58,341 bases of DNA from Thalassoglobus neptunius (GTDB lineage Bacteria > Planctomycetota > Planctomycetia > Planctomycetales > Planctomycetaceae): the NCBI RefSeq assembly GCF_007859735.1, contig NZ_SIHI01000022.1, positions 1-58,341 on the forward strand, in the 5' to 3' direction. The notes under the pieces are model-generated. The model was not told where the DNA came from. It did not search any database and was given only the letters and a program-made list of their open reading frames with translations. The position numbers were made by a program, and so were the translations under genes. This document shows, piece after piece, positions 1-6,856 of this stretch; the first letter of the stretch is position 1, and every line of letters starts with the position of its first letter.

Positions 1-73
1 GAATCATTTCGATCATCTCCCACTGAAGGTCAGTCAGGTCACTTGGGTACGCTTTTCGAATCGCCTCGGACAC
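1..73 (-). CDS. Transposase N-terminus, IS4/IS5-like (partial, runs off window)
   Basis: Read on the minus strand from a GTG at 73, the frame encodes VSEAIRKAYPSDL followed by TDLQWEMIEMI and leaves the window without a stop. The 'YPSDLTDxQWxxIExxI' pattern is the hallmark N-terminus of IS5-type transposases (DUF4096-like domain). An AGGAG ribosome binding site lies about six bases before the GTG, which supports the start. Only 24 codons are visible, so the catalytic DDE domain and intactness cannot be judged. The terminal inverted repeat should lie just to the right (74 to about 180) but I could not define it. Confidence 0.72.
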   Translation of the reverse strand, partial: MSEAIRKAYPSDLTDLQWEMIEMI

Positions 74-597
74 CGTGCACTCCTTTGCGTTGATGAACCG
101 CAAAGTGTGAACAAAACCAGACTTTCACAAAACCTCAGTTTCCGGATAGCCTCTAAGACCAGCGGCTGTTAAACTCACGATTGGAAGGCCAATTCCGAAG
201 AGGGTTTCGATGCCGTTCCGGCCACAGCGGAAGAATTGTGTCCCGACTCTTCTCTTTGGATGACACGAGTGGTCTCCGTCACTCGATTCGCTCCGTTATC
301 ACCTTCTCTCGGATGCTCGCATCCAACACAACGATCGAATATCATATCGACAAACGTTGATCTCTTAGCGTTCTCCCCAAAGGCGAACAGATCATCGTGC
401 AATTGAAACGACGTCCGTCGCTGCCTCACCGAATCAGCTCCAACAATTGCTTTCCTCAAAGCGGACACGATTCTGAGAGCACGCGAAGAGTGTCGAGTGG
501 TCGTGAACTGGCAATGGTGACCACTTTGGAAAGACGCAAGATTGGGTTCTCTCCAAACGACTCGCCGTTGTGGTATCGAGAAAAGAAAGTGGCGTTG
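74..597. other. Gene-free stretch between transposase and glycoside hydrolase-like gene
   Basis: About 520 bases without a credible gene. The 175-468 minus-strand frame and the 5' extension of the next plus-strand frame have no recognisable protein features and no ribosome binding site. The stretch must contain the end of the left insertion sequence and the promoter of the gene at 598, but I could not place either. Confidence 0.5.
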
Positions 598-2142
598 ATG
601 CGGACGATTCCGAGATCAATCCAAATCCTCTCAGCACAACTGGCATTCACGTGCATCATCTTCCCAGCGACAACGTCTCTGGCGAACGATTCCCTTGTGA
701 TTGAAGGCTCAGATGGGTGGGTGACCAAACTGGAAAGCCAGAAAGGTTTGGAAGTCGTCGACGACTTCATTCTCCCATCGGGCAAAGAAGGGGCGTTGCG
801 GACGAAAGTGTTGACAACCGACACAAAGAAAAAGCCATCGTCTGTCACAATCACACAATCACCGGTTTGGCAAAACTGGAATCCGATTGACAACCTTGGC
901 CCAGTCAATCTCGGAGACGCTCCTGTGTTTCTAAGAGTGGGTCCGCAAAACTATTGGATCTTCGGTCGTTACAAAGGTGATAAGCCGAGAAATTCACGCA
1001 GTCAGAATGCCAGCTCAACACCTGCATTCACTCCCGAACCAGCCACTCTCGATGGATTCGAAATTCCACTGCAAACCACACCGTTCCCCAATCAATACAA
1101 CGCTCCTGGGGGATTGATGCCGCCACTGGGCGGGTATCACGCGTGGCAGAGTCGTGACATGATCAACTGGGTCCATCATGGACCGATCACCGAGAAGTTC
1201 TCTGCCTGGATGACCACTGCCGAATTTGCGGACGGGAAAGCCTACTTTTACTACGACTTTCCGAACGATCAGGACCCGCATGTTTATGTCGACGACAATC
1301 TCTTCGACGGACTTCCGGGCGACCACAAGGGAATGGCTTACGACGATCCCACACATGGTTCGGACTGCGGAATCATCAGAGATCTCGATGGACGATTTCA
1401 TTTAATTGTCGAAGACTGGAGCCCCATCAACGCGCGAACCCATGCGTGGGACTCTCCACTCGCTGCGCATGCTGTCAGCGATGATGGCGTCAGCGATTTT
1501 CGGACGCTTGCTCCGCCAGTCGATGAACGAACGAAATCCACGGGAAAGATCGGAACCTACGAACATCCACACTGGGTCAAAGAGCATCCCGAACGATTCA
1601 AAACCAACGTTGCCGAATTTGAAATTCACGAACCGGAACAAAACGCCTTTGGCGATTGGGCAGCGATTTGCGTCGGCGGCCAATACTATCTCTTCTGCGA
1701 TTACGACCCGGTAGACACAAAGCAGATGAGCGTCGGTTGGTTCACGTCTTCGTCACTCGATCAACAGTTTACGTTCTGTGATCACGTGGGCAACGGCCAT
1801 CCTGATCCGGACATTATGTTCGCTGAGGGGCAATTCTATCTCGTGACACAACAAAACTCTGACTTCGTCAGTCCTGGCCCATGGGTCGAAACCGTTGAAG
1901 CCCGAGCCGGTGTGGACACAAACAACGATGGAACCATCGATCAATGGTCAGATTGGCAGGAAGTTAAAGAGACTTACGACTACGTCACTGGCTTTGCAAA
2001 ACAGGTCAGTAAAACACCTGCACAACTCGACCTATCGAGTCTCCCCGAAGGTTATGGATTTCAACTGGAAGTGAAGCTGACGGACTCGACTGACAACAAA
2101 TCCAAACCGATGATCAAAAGCTTAGAGCTATCGTTTGAATAA
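598..2142 (+). CDS. Exported beta-propeller glycoside hydrolase-like protein (GH43/GH117-like)
   Basis: A 514-aa protein. The frame is open further upstream, but the ATG at 598 is chosen because it is directly followed by a signal peptide (MRTIPRS, hydrophobic core, cleavage near SLAND). The mature part has repeated aromatic and acidic blade-like segments (YWIFGRYKG, YHAWQSRDMINW, GKAYFYYDFPN, DGRFHLIVEDW, GQYYLFCDYDP, GQFYLVTQQNS) typical of five-bladed-propeller glycosidases of the GH43/GH117 type. 'HAWDSPLAAHAVSDDG' resembles the substrate-facing loops of those enzymes. A short DxNxDGxxD calcium-loop-like motif (DTNNDGTIDQW) occurs near residue 440. It is probably a periplasmic or extracellular polysaccharide-processing enzyme. 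The family is a judgement from pattern only, and the substrate is unknown. Confidence 0.6.
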   Translation: MRTIPRSIQILSAQLAFTCIIFPATTSLANDSLVIEGSDGWVTKLESQKGLEVVDDFILPSGKEGALRTKVLTTDTKKKPSSVTITQSPVWQNWNPIDNLGPVNLGDAPVFLRVGPQNYWIFGRYKGDKPRNSRSQNASSTPAFTPEPATLDGFEIPLQTTPFPNQYNAPGGLMPPLGGYHAWQSRDMINWVHHGPITEKFSAWMTTAEFADGKAYFYYDFPNDQDPHVYVDDNLFDGLPGDHKGMAYDDPTHGSDCGIIRDLDGRFHLIVEDWSPINARTHAWDSPLAAHAVSDDGVSDFRTLAPPVDERTKSTGKIGTYEHPHWVKEHPERFKTNVAEFEIHEPEQNAFGDWAAICVGGQYYLFCDYDPVDTKQMSVGWFTSSSLDQQFTFCDHVGNGHPDPDIMFAEGQFYLVTQQNSDFVSPGPWVETVEARAGVDTNNDGTIDQWSDWQEVKETYDYVTGFAKQVSKTPAQLDLSSLPEGYGFQLEVKLTDSTDNKSKPMIKSLELSFE

Positions 2143-2176
2143 ATAACGAATAGCGGAGCGACCGACGTTCTTGCTC

Positions 2177-2194
2177 GCCTGATAAGAATCAGGC
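2177..2194 (+). terminator. Hairpin after glycoside hydrolase-like gene
   Basis: GCCTGAT-AAGA-ATCAGGC is a perfect 7-bp stem with a 4-base loop, 35 bases after the stop codon at 2142. It is followed by only a weak T-rich tract (CGACTCGTTTC), so it may be a weak intrinsic terminator or an mRNA 3'-end stabiliser. It separates the upstream gene from the sigma-54-like promoter at 2291. Confidence 0.5.
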
Positions 2195-2289
2195 CGACTC
2201 GTTTCAACACCGAAGTCCCAATTCCCATGAAGCTTTTCTGATCCGAGTTGCGTAGCGTTGTTCATTTAAGGGTACGAATCACGGGAGGC

Positions 2290-2306
2290 TTGGCACAACA
2301 ATTGCG
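2290..2306 (+). promoter_or_regulatory. Sigma-54 (-24/-12) promoter upstream of mgtC-like gene
   Basis: TTGGCACAACAATTGCG matches the sigma-54 consensus TGGCAC-N5-TTGC exactly, with GG at 2292-2293 and GC at 2304-2305 (GG-N10-GC). The predicted transcription start is near 2317. That leaves a leader of about 220 bases before the GTG at 2540. A gene for a sigma-54 activator lies 3 kb downstream on the opposite strand. Confidence 0.75.
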
Positions 2307-2539
2307 AAGCTTCCCGTGATCACCTCTTGGAGTATCGTGTCTAAGATTCAAAGCTTTCGCGGATAGTCGTTGAGTCGGACTTGCTTCGGGTTTCAAGGAC
2401 TGTCCGACAGCATTGAATCGATCCGGCAAAGTGCCTCGATCGGGTGATTGTTCGATCATTTCCGCCGTCATCTGTGCATTCGCAGACGGGACATCCTGCC
2501 TCGGCGTTGATCGACCTGCACCAGAATTGAGGAGGATTC

Positions 2540-3043
2540 GTGTCTGATTTTGCTGAGATCATCGTTGCTTCACTTCTGGGAGCGATCATCGGACTTGAGC
2601 GCGAACTCTCGGGAAAACCCGCCGGGCTGCGGACTCACATGTTCGTCGCAGCCGGTTCAGCACTGCTCGTCGTTCTTACTCCCAGCACACTCGATCAACT
2701 CGGAAAGTCCGTTTCAGGAGAACTGACACCTGATCCGATCCGTGTGATACAGGCGATTATCGTCGGAATCAGTTTTCTTGGTGCTGGCACCATCGTGCAC
2801 AATCGAGGGGAAGAGGTCGAAGGACTCACAACCGCCGCCTCGATCTATCTGACAACGGGAATCGGAATCGCTGTGGCAGTTGGACGTGTGTGGCTCGCCA
2901 TTCAAGTGACAGTTCTTGCCATCATCTTTTTGACTGTGCTCAGTCGAGTTGAGTACCGCTGGATTGATAAAATCTCGCCCAGCGATACGGACTCCAAAGC
3001 CCCCCAGCAATCAGCGGACGACTCAAACAACCAGTCGAGCTGA
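2540..3043 (+). CDS. MgtC/SapB-family inner-membrane protein
   Basis: A 167-aa membrane protein starting at a GTG eight bases after a strong GGAGG. The N-terminal segment has the MgtC signature: hydrophobic helix, GAIIGLERELSGKPAGLRTH, then a helix ending SALLVVLTP. The second half contains the conserved GISFLGAGTI and VEGLTTAASIYLTTGIGIAVAVG stretches split over two helices. About four membrane segments are visible. It ends in a short acidic tail and lacks the long cytoplasmic ACT-like C-terminal domain of Salmonella MgtC, so it belongs to the short MgtC/SapB form. Relatives are linked to magnesium limitation, acid stress and ATP synthase control; the role here is unknown. It sits downstream of a sigma-54-like promoter at the head of a run of small stress-type genes. 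Confidence 0.85.
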   Translation: MSDFAEIIVASLLGAIIGLERELSGKPAGLRTHMFVAAGSALLVVLTPSTLDQLGKSVSGELTPDPIRVIQAIIVGISFLGAGTIVHNRGEEVEGLTTAASIYLTTGIGIAVAVGRVWLAIQVTVLAIIFLTVLSRVEYRWIDKISPSDTDSKAPQQSADDSNNQSS

Positions 3044-3126
3044 TTCGACCTGCTTCGCCAAAACTTGGGGTGAGATCTTCTTCCAAAGCTTCCTGAGAAG
3101 ACTCACTGAGTTGTCGTCCTGAAATA

Positions 3127-3143
3127 TCGGAACGTTTCTTGCG
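3127..3143 (+). promoter_or_regulatory. Sigma-54-like promoter upstream of the 156-aa gene
   Basis: TCGGAACGTTTCTTGCG has GG at 3129-3130, GC at 3141-3142 (GG-N10-GC), and a consensus TTGC. The -24 box is imperfect (CGGAAC instead of TGGCAC). The predicted start is near 3154, about 210 bases ahead of the ATG at 3366. It gains weight from two better matches nearby in equivalent positions. Confidence 0.5.
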
Positions 3144-3154
3144 AACTCAGAGAA

Positions 3155-3178
3155 GAGAACAGCATCACAGCTGTTCTC
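3155..3178 (+). other. Perfect 9-bp inverted repeat in the leader of the 156-aa gene
   Basis: GAGAACAGC, six bases (ATCACA), then GCTGTTCTC. It begins almost exactly where transcription from the sigma-54-like promoter at 3127 would start. There is no T-run after it, so a terminator for mgtC is unlikely. It could be a 5'-terminal stabilising stem or a protein-binding palindrome. Confidence 0.5.
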
Positions 3179-3365
3179 CGTTCGCAGAACGCTCATCATC
3201 GCTTTCTGCATCTTGCCGACAGACAACGTTCAAAAGAACTGGACGGTGACGCATCAACGCGACTGCTCATCTACCAGCAAAAGTTGTTCGACAGCTCCGA
3301 ATTCCAGGCGGAGCAGAGGTGCGAAACGATCTGAACGGATTTCGGTATTTAACAGGAATTCATTC

Positions 3366-3836
3366 ATGACTTACCAACAGGTGAAAGACGTCTTACAACG
3401 CATCTCACGCTGCCAGCAGAGATTGCGACTGGGGCTCGCTCCTCCAAGCCGCTGGATTTGTGACCAAAGAACGGAACTGATCTACCGTACTCTTGAAAAA
3501 GAAGAACACGATCTCGAATCCGCAGTCACACGCTTCCAATTGGAAGATCAAGGAGGCGTCCTGAACGTTTGGCTTCAGTTTGCTGGAGACGAAGAAATTG
3601 AAACAACTCTCGATTCGATCATCTTCCAACCCGGGATGAGTGCCGACGAAGTTGTTGCACTCAAGCACGAGTTTGACGATGCATTGACGTGCTTTCTCAA
3701 ACAGCTGGCTGGTGCCGCGAATACACCACGCGTTGAAGAATTGTTTCTCCGACTGGCCGAATATGTCGACACTCGATCCGCCTCCCAGGCATGGCGGATC
3801 CGCGAATTCCAGGCGGGCGACAAGATTTCCAGATAG
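3366..3836 (+). CDS. Small alpha-helical protein of unknown function
   Basis: 156 aa, not recognised. The ATG at 3366 is chosen because AGGAA lies about nine bases upstream and because the extension back to 3213 is low-complexity Ser/Arg-rich sequence that does not resemble a real protein. The sequence is mostly charged amphipathic helix (for example QVKDVLQRISRCQQRL and EEHDLESAVTRFQLE) with no signal peptide or membrane segment, so a cytosolic helical bundle is likely. Its position between mgtC-like and dodecin genes, each with a sigma-54-like promoter, suggests a stress-associated role. This is inference from context only. Confidence 0.65.
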   Translation: MTYQQVKDVLQRISRCQQRLRLGLAPPSRWICDQRTELIYRTLEKEEHDLESAVTRFQLEDQGGVLNVWLQFAGDEEIETTLDSIIFQPGMSADEVVALKHEFDDALTCFLKQLAGAANTPRVEELFLRLAEYVDTRSASQAWRIREFQAGDKISR

Positions 3837-3900
3837 CACCAACATTCATCGTACCGCGTAGAGCGATCGGTTTCGGTGCCTTCGTCATCTCGACAACCTT

Positions 3901-3917
3901 CCGGCATGCGAATTGCG
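3901..3917 (+). promoter_or_regulatory. Sigma-54-like promoter upstream of dodecin gene
   Basis: CCGGCATGCGAATTGCG has GG at 3903-3904 and GC at 3915-3916 (GG-N10-GC), with GGCA and TTGC boxes matching consensus. The predicted start is near 3928, giving a leader of about 60 bases before the dodecin ATG at 3987. Confidence 0.6.
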
Positions 3918-3986
3918 ACTCGATCTCTCGAAGCTGATCGCTCTTACAGAACTGGAATGAATCGAAACTGAAAGAGAGCACTGACC

Positions 3987-4196
3987 ATGTCAGATCACAT
4001 TTACAAGCGCGTTGAAGTTGTCGGCACATCGACAGTGAGTAGTGACGACGCGATTCAGAATGCCATTCGAAAGACATCTGAAACCGTCCGCGGTCTTCGA
4101 TGGTTTGAGGTGATTGAACTCCGTGGAGATATCGACGGAAACGAAATTGCACACTGGCAAGCAACCGTTCGAATCGGGTTCCGACTCGACGATTAA
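3987..4196 (+). CDS. Dodecin family flavin-binding protein
   Basis: 69 aa, the usual dodecin length. The sequence MSDHIYKRVEVVGTS, then SDDAIQNAIRKTSETVRGLRW, and the C-terminal strand pair with IAHWQATVRIGFRLDD are the standard dodecin pattern (strand, helix, two strands). The Trp in 'LRWFEV' is the residue that stacks on the flavin isoalloxazine ring in characterised dodecins. Dodecins form hollow dodecamers that store or buffer riboflavin, FMN or FAD. The gene has a sigma-54-like promoter about 70 bases upstream and lies in a row of small stress-type genes. Confidence 0.93.
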   Translation: MSDHIYKRVEVVGTSTVSSDDAIQNAIRKTSETVRGLRWFEVIELRGDIDGNEIAHWQATVRIGFRLDD

Positions 4197-4285
4197 AAAC
4201 GACACATCATTGATGCACCCAAGACAACACGATTTCAAGCTGTACTTAAAACTCTTCATGTCCCACTAAGCAAAGGATTGAAACA

Positions 4286-4840
4286 ATGGCCAACCGAAAC
4301 CTCGCCCTGATCACATTGACCTCACTCTGCCTGTTTACGTTTGGATGCAATGATTCGAACACATCGAATGACATCGCCCAAAATGAATCGACTTTTGAGT
4401 CAGAGGAATTCGACAACGCAAACCCCGGAATGGATTCAACTGACGAGCCACAAACCGTCACCGCCAACAAAGTCATCGATGAGACAACCGAAGCTGTTGA
4501 GTCGTTCAAAGATCTCGTCGAGCTCAAGAAAGATGAATTCGTTGAAGCGATCAATTCGCAACTTGAAGAAACCAATGACGAGATTGAACAGTTGAAAAAT
4601 TGCGGCGACGAACTGCAGGACGAAGCTCAGGAGAACTGGAACGATCTCGTGAGTGAAATCGATGAACAACGCGAGCGATTGCGTGAACAACTTGCTGAGC
4701 TTCAGGACTCAGGCGAAGAAGCCTCCGAGGAATTGCAGGAAGAAACCGCCCAGACCTGGAAACAACTCAAAGAAGCTCTCCGCGATGCACAGGATCGCTA
4801 TCGAAGCGAATCGAAACAGTCCAACTCGGACGAGCGCTAA
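4286..4840 (+). CDS. Coiled-coil lipoprotein of unknown function
   Basis: 184 aa beginning with a lipoprotein signal peptide (MANRNLALITLTSLCLF) and a lipobox ending TFGC at residue 21, so a lipid-anchored envelope protein is expected. The rest is acidic (Asp/Glu/Gln/Asn-rich) and from about residue 70 to 175 forms a long heptad-like coiled coil (ELKKDEFVEAINSQLEET, DEQRERLREQLAELQDSGEE). No enzymatic motif is visible. It follows the dodecin gene by about 90 bases without an obvious separate promoter, so co-transcription is possible. The family was not recognised. Confidence 0.75.
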   Translation: MANRNLALITLTSLCLFTFGCNDSNTSNDIAQNESTFESEEFDNANPGMDSTDEPQTVTANKVIDETTEAVESFKDLVELKKDEFVEAINSQLEETNDEIEQLKNCGDELQDEAQENWNDLVSEIDEQRERLREQLAELQDSGEEASEELQEETAQTWKQLKEALRDAQDRYRSESKQSNSDER

Positions 4841-4920
4841 TCAATCTGAGATCAAGTTCCCAGTTCGACAGAGCGCACGACTTAACACGAGAACACATTT
4901 CATCTTTAAGGATCTTTACA

Positions 4921-5448
4921 ATGCAGACGTCACCAGAGTATCCCATCCGCCTGACAGTGTGTGACAACGCTCAGCAGGTTCGTCATATCATTAGCGAGCT
5001 CCAGAACGAAGGATTCAGCCATGAGGAAATCGGAGTCGTCTGTTCAATGGACGCCTGTGAACGTGAATTTAAGGAATTTATTCACCAACATCCCGGTGAA
5101 GAAAAACGCAATGATGCGTTAAACAAGTCCGGGTTAGCAGCGCTCGGAATGGGAGCAGCAGCAGTCGCGGCCGGTCTCTTAACCACTGCCGGAACTGCAG
5201 TGGCAATCCTTGGTGTATTCTTCGGAGCCGCACTCACGGGTACATTCGCAGCACTCATGGTCACACGTGGAGCAGAAAAAGAGGTCGCAGACTACTACGA
5301 TCAGGCGATCACTTCAGGAAAGATTATCGTTGCTGTGGAGACTGAGGACGTCGAACGCCAGAAAGTCGCCGATCGAATTCTTTCTCATGGTGGCGGCGAG
5401 CAGACCGCTCTTCCTCGAGAAACTCCGAACGCAGAATCCATTTCTTAA
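4921..5448 (+). CDS. General stress protein 17M-like membrane protein
   Basis: 175 aa. The N-terminal 50 residues (RLTVCDNAQQVRHIISELQN, then FSHEEIGVVCS) resemble the GSP17M/YflT-type domain, which pairs a short beta-alpha-beta fold with a glycine/alanine-rich hydrophobic hairpin. That hairpin is present at about residues 75-118 (LGMGAAAVAAGLLTTAG, FFGAALTGTFAALM), with glycine-zipper spacing. A second beta-alpha segment (GKIIVAVETEDVERQKVADRI) follows. Such proteins are associated with general stress responses, but the mechanism is unknown. The gene is last in the run of small plus-strand genes and converges on the response-regulator gene. Confidence 0.7.
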   Translation: MQTSPEYPIRLTVCDNAQQVRHIISELQNEGFSHEEIGVVCSMDACEREFKEFIHQHPGEEKRNDALNKSGLAALGMGAAAVAAGLLTTAGTAVAILGVFFGAALTGTFAALMVTRGAEKEVADYYDQAITSGKIIVAVETEDVERQKVADRILSHGGGEQTALPRETPNAESIS

Positions 5449-5457
5449 GAAGACCGA

Positions 5458-5480
5458 TACCGCATAGATGCCAAGCGGTA
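5458..5480 (+). terminator. Possible terminator between convergent genes
   Basis: TACCGC and GCGGTA form a 6-bp inverted repeat separated by 11 bases, followed by a T-rich stretch (CTACTTAATTTT). It lies between the plus-strand stress gene (ends 5448) and the minus-strand regulator gene (ends 5496). The stem is short, so this is tentative. Confidence 0.35.
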
Positions 5481-5495
5481 CTCGTCTACTTAATT

Positions 5496-6851
5496 TTAAT
5501 GGAGATTGTATCGACTCATTTTATAGTGCAATGTTCGAACACTGATCCCAAGGACTTTCGCTGTCTGCTCCCGGTGACAGTTATTCATTGTGAGCGCATT
5601 TTGAATCGCATTCCGTTCGGCGGCCTCTGTCACTTCAGCGAGTGATCGAGATTCCTTCTCCGTCTGATCATTGCTAACGGAAAACTCCGTCGGCAAGTCT
5701 TTCGCCTGAATGACATCTCGACCGACTGTCACGACAAGCCGTTCGATCACGTTTCGCAATTGACGAATATTCCCAGGCCAATTCGCCTGCACCAAGAGTT
5801 GAACAGCATCACTGTCGAGTGACTTCTCTGGTCGCTGATGTCGATGACAGAAATGATGCAGGAAATACGCTATCAAAAGAGGTATGTCTTCTCGGCGTTG
5901 CCTTAACGGGGGCACTTCAATCGGAACGATATTCAATCGGTAAAACAGATCTTCCCGAAATGTCCCTTCCTCTACGAGCTGTTCAATGTCCCGGTTCGTC
6001 GCAGAGACAATCCTTGCATCGGAAGTCAGCATTTCTTCTCCGCCGATTCGTGCGAAACGTCCTGTTTCCAGAACGCGAAGCAAATCAACCTGGCTCTTCG
6101 GTGGGATTTCCGTGATTTCATCGAGAAAGAGCGTTCCCGAAAGAGCCTGTTCGAAGCATCCTGGTTTCTGTCGCAACGCTCCTGTGAAGGCGCCTTTCTC
6201 GTGGCCGAACAATTCGCTTTCAAGCAGCGTCTCTGGAAGTGCTCCCAAGTTCATGGGAATGAATGGCCCATTCGACCGATGACTCAGGTCATGAATTGCG
6301 CGCGCGATCAATTCTTTTCCGGTTCCGCTTTCGCCTCGAACGAGGATCGTTGCATCGGTATCAGCAACTTGCCGAATTTGATCGAGAACGTCTTTGAGCG
6401 CTCGGCAATTCCCGACGATGCCAACGATCTCACCAGCTTCAGCGAGCTTTCCTTTCAGAATTCGGTTTTCCGCCTGAAGCTTATAATGATCAGCTGCGCG
6501 GGCAACTTGTTCGCGAATGAGATTCAGATCCACCGGCTTTGTGATGAAATCGAAAGCCCCACGTCTCATCGCTTCAACAGCAGTTTCGACGGTTCCGTGA
6601 GCGGTAATGACGATTGTCGTCGCCGAGCAGTTCCGATGGACAAAGCTGACCAGATCGAGTCCGTCGCGATCTCCGGGCAGACGCACATCGACGATGACAA
6701 GATGCACCGTTTGTTTCACTAGAATGTCAACTGCTTCATTGACCGAACCCGCTGTCGTGATCAATTCTGCGTGCCTTTCGAGTCCTTTCGCCAGCCCCGA
6801 TCGAATATTCGGCTCGTCGTCGACAATCAAAATGTGGAATAGTTTATCCAT
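5496..6851 (-). CDS. NtrC-family sigma-54-dependent response regulator
   Basis: 451 aa from the ATG at 6851, chosen over the upstream in-frame start at 6893 because it leaves a 5-base gap after the kinase stop, has AGAGAG just upstream, and begins directly at the receiver domain. The receiver domain (1-120) has the acidic pair D11/D12, phospho-acceptor D55, T83 and K105. The AAA+ domain has Walker A GESGTGKE (173-180), the sigma-54 contact loop GAFTGA (220-225) and Walker B LFLDEI (241-246). A Fis-type helix-turn-helix ends the protein (AKVLGISVRTLHYKMSRY). It is the only sigma-54 activator in the window. It is encoded behind its kinase and a carbonic anhydrase gene, with four sigma-54-like promoters within 4 kb on either side. 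Confidence 0.95.
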   Translation of the reverse strand: MDKLFHILIVDDEPNIRSGLAKGLERHAELITTAGSVNEAVDILVKQTVHLVIVDVRLPGDRDGLDLVSFVHRNCSATTIVITAHGTVETAVEAMRRGAFDFITKPVDLNLIREQVARAADHYKLQAENRILKGKLAEAGEIVGIVGNCRALKDVLDQIRQVADTDATILVRGESGTGKELIARAIHDLSHRSNGPFIPMNLGALPETLLESELFGHEKGAFTGALRQKPGCFEQALSGTLFLDEITEIPPKSQVDLLRVLETGRFARIGGEEMLTSDARIVSATNRDIEQLVEEGTFREDLFYRLNIVPIEVPPLRQRREDIPLLIAYFLHHFCHRHQRPEKSLDSDAVQLLVQANWPGNIRQLRNVIERLVVTVGRDVIQAKDLPTEFSVSNDQTEKESRSLAEVTEAAERNAIQNALTMNNCHREQTAKVLGISVRTLHYKMSRYNLH

Positions 6852-6856
6852 ACTCT

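Noticed and set aside
3775-3800. GATCCGCC-N10-GGCGGATC palindrome 105-130 bases upstream of the dodecin sigma-54-like promoter as an enhancer
   Set aside because: It is inside the coding end of the 156-aa gene and the same motif was not found near the other sigma-54-like sites, so chance or coding constraint is more likely.
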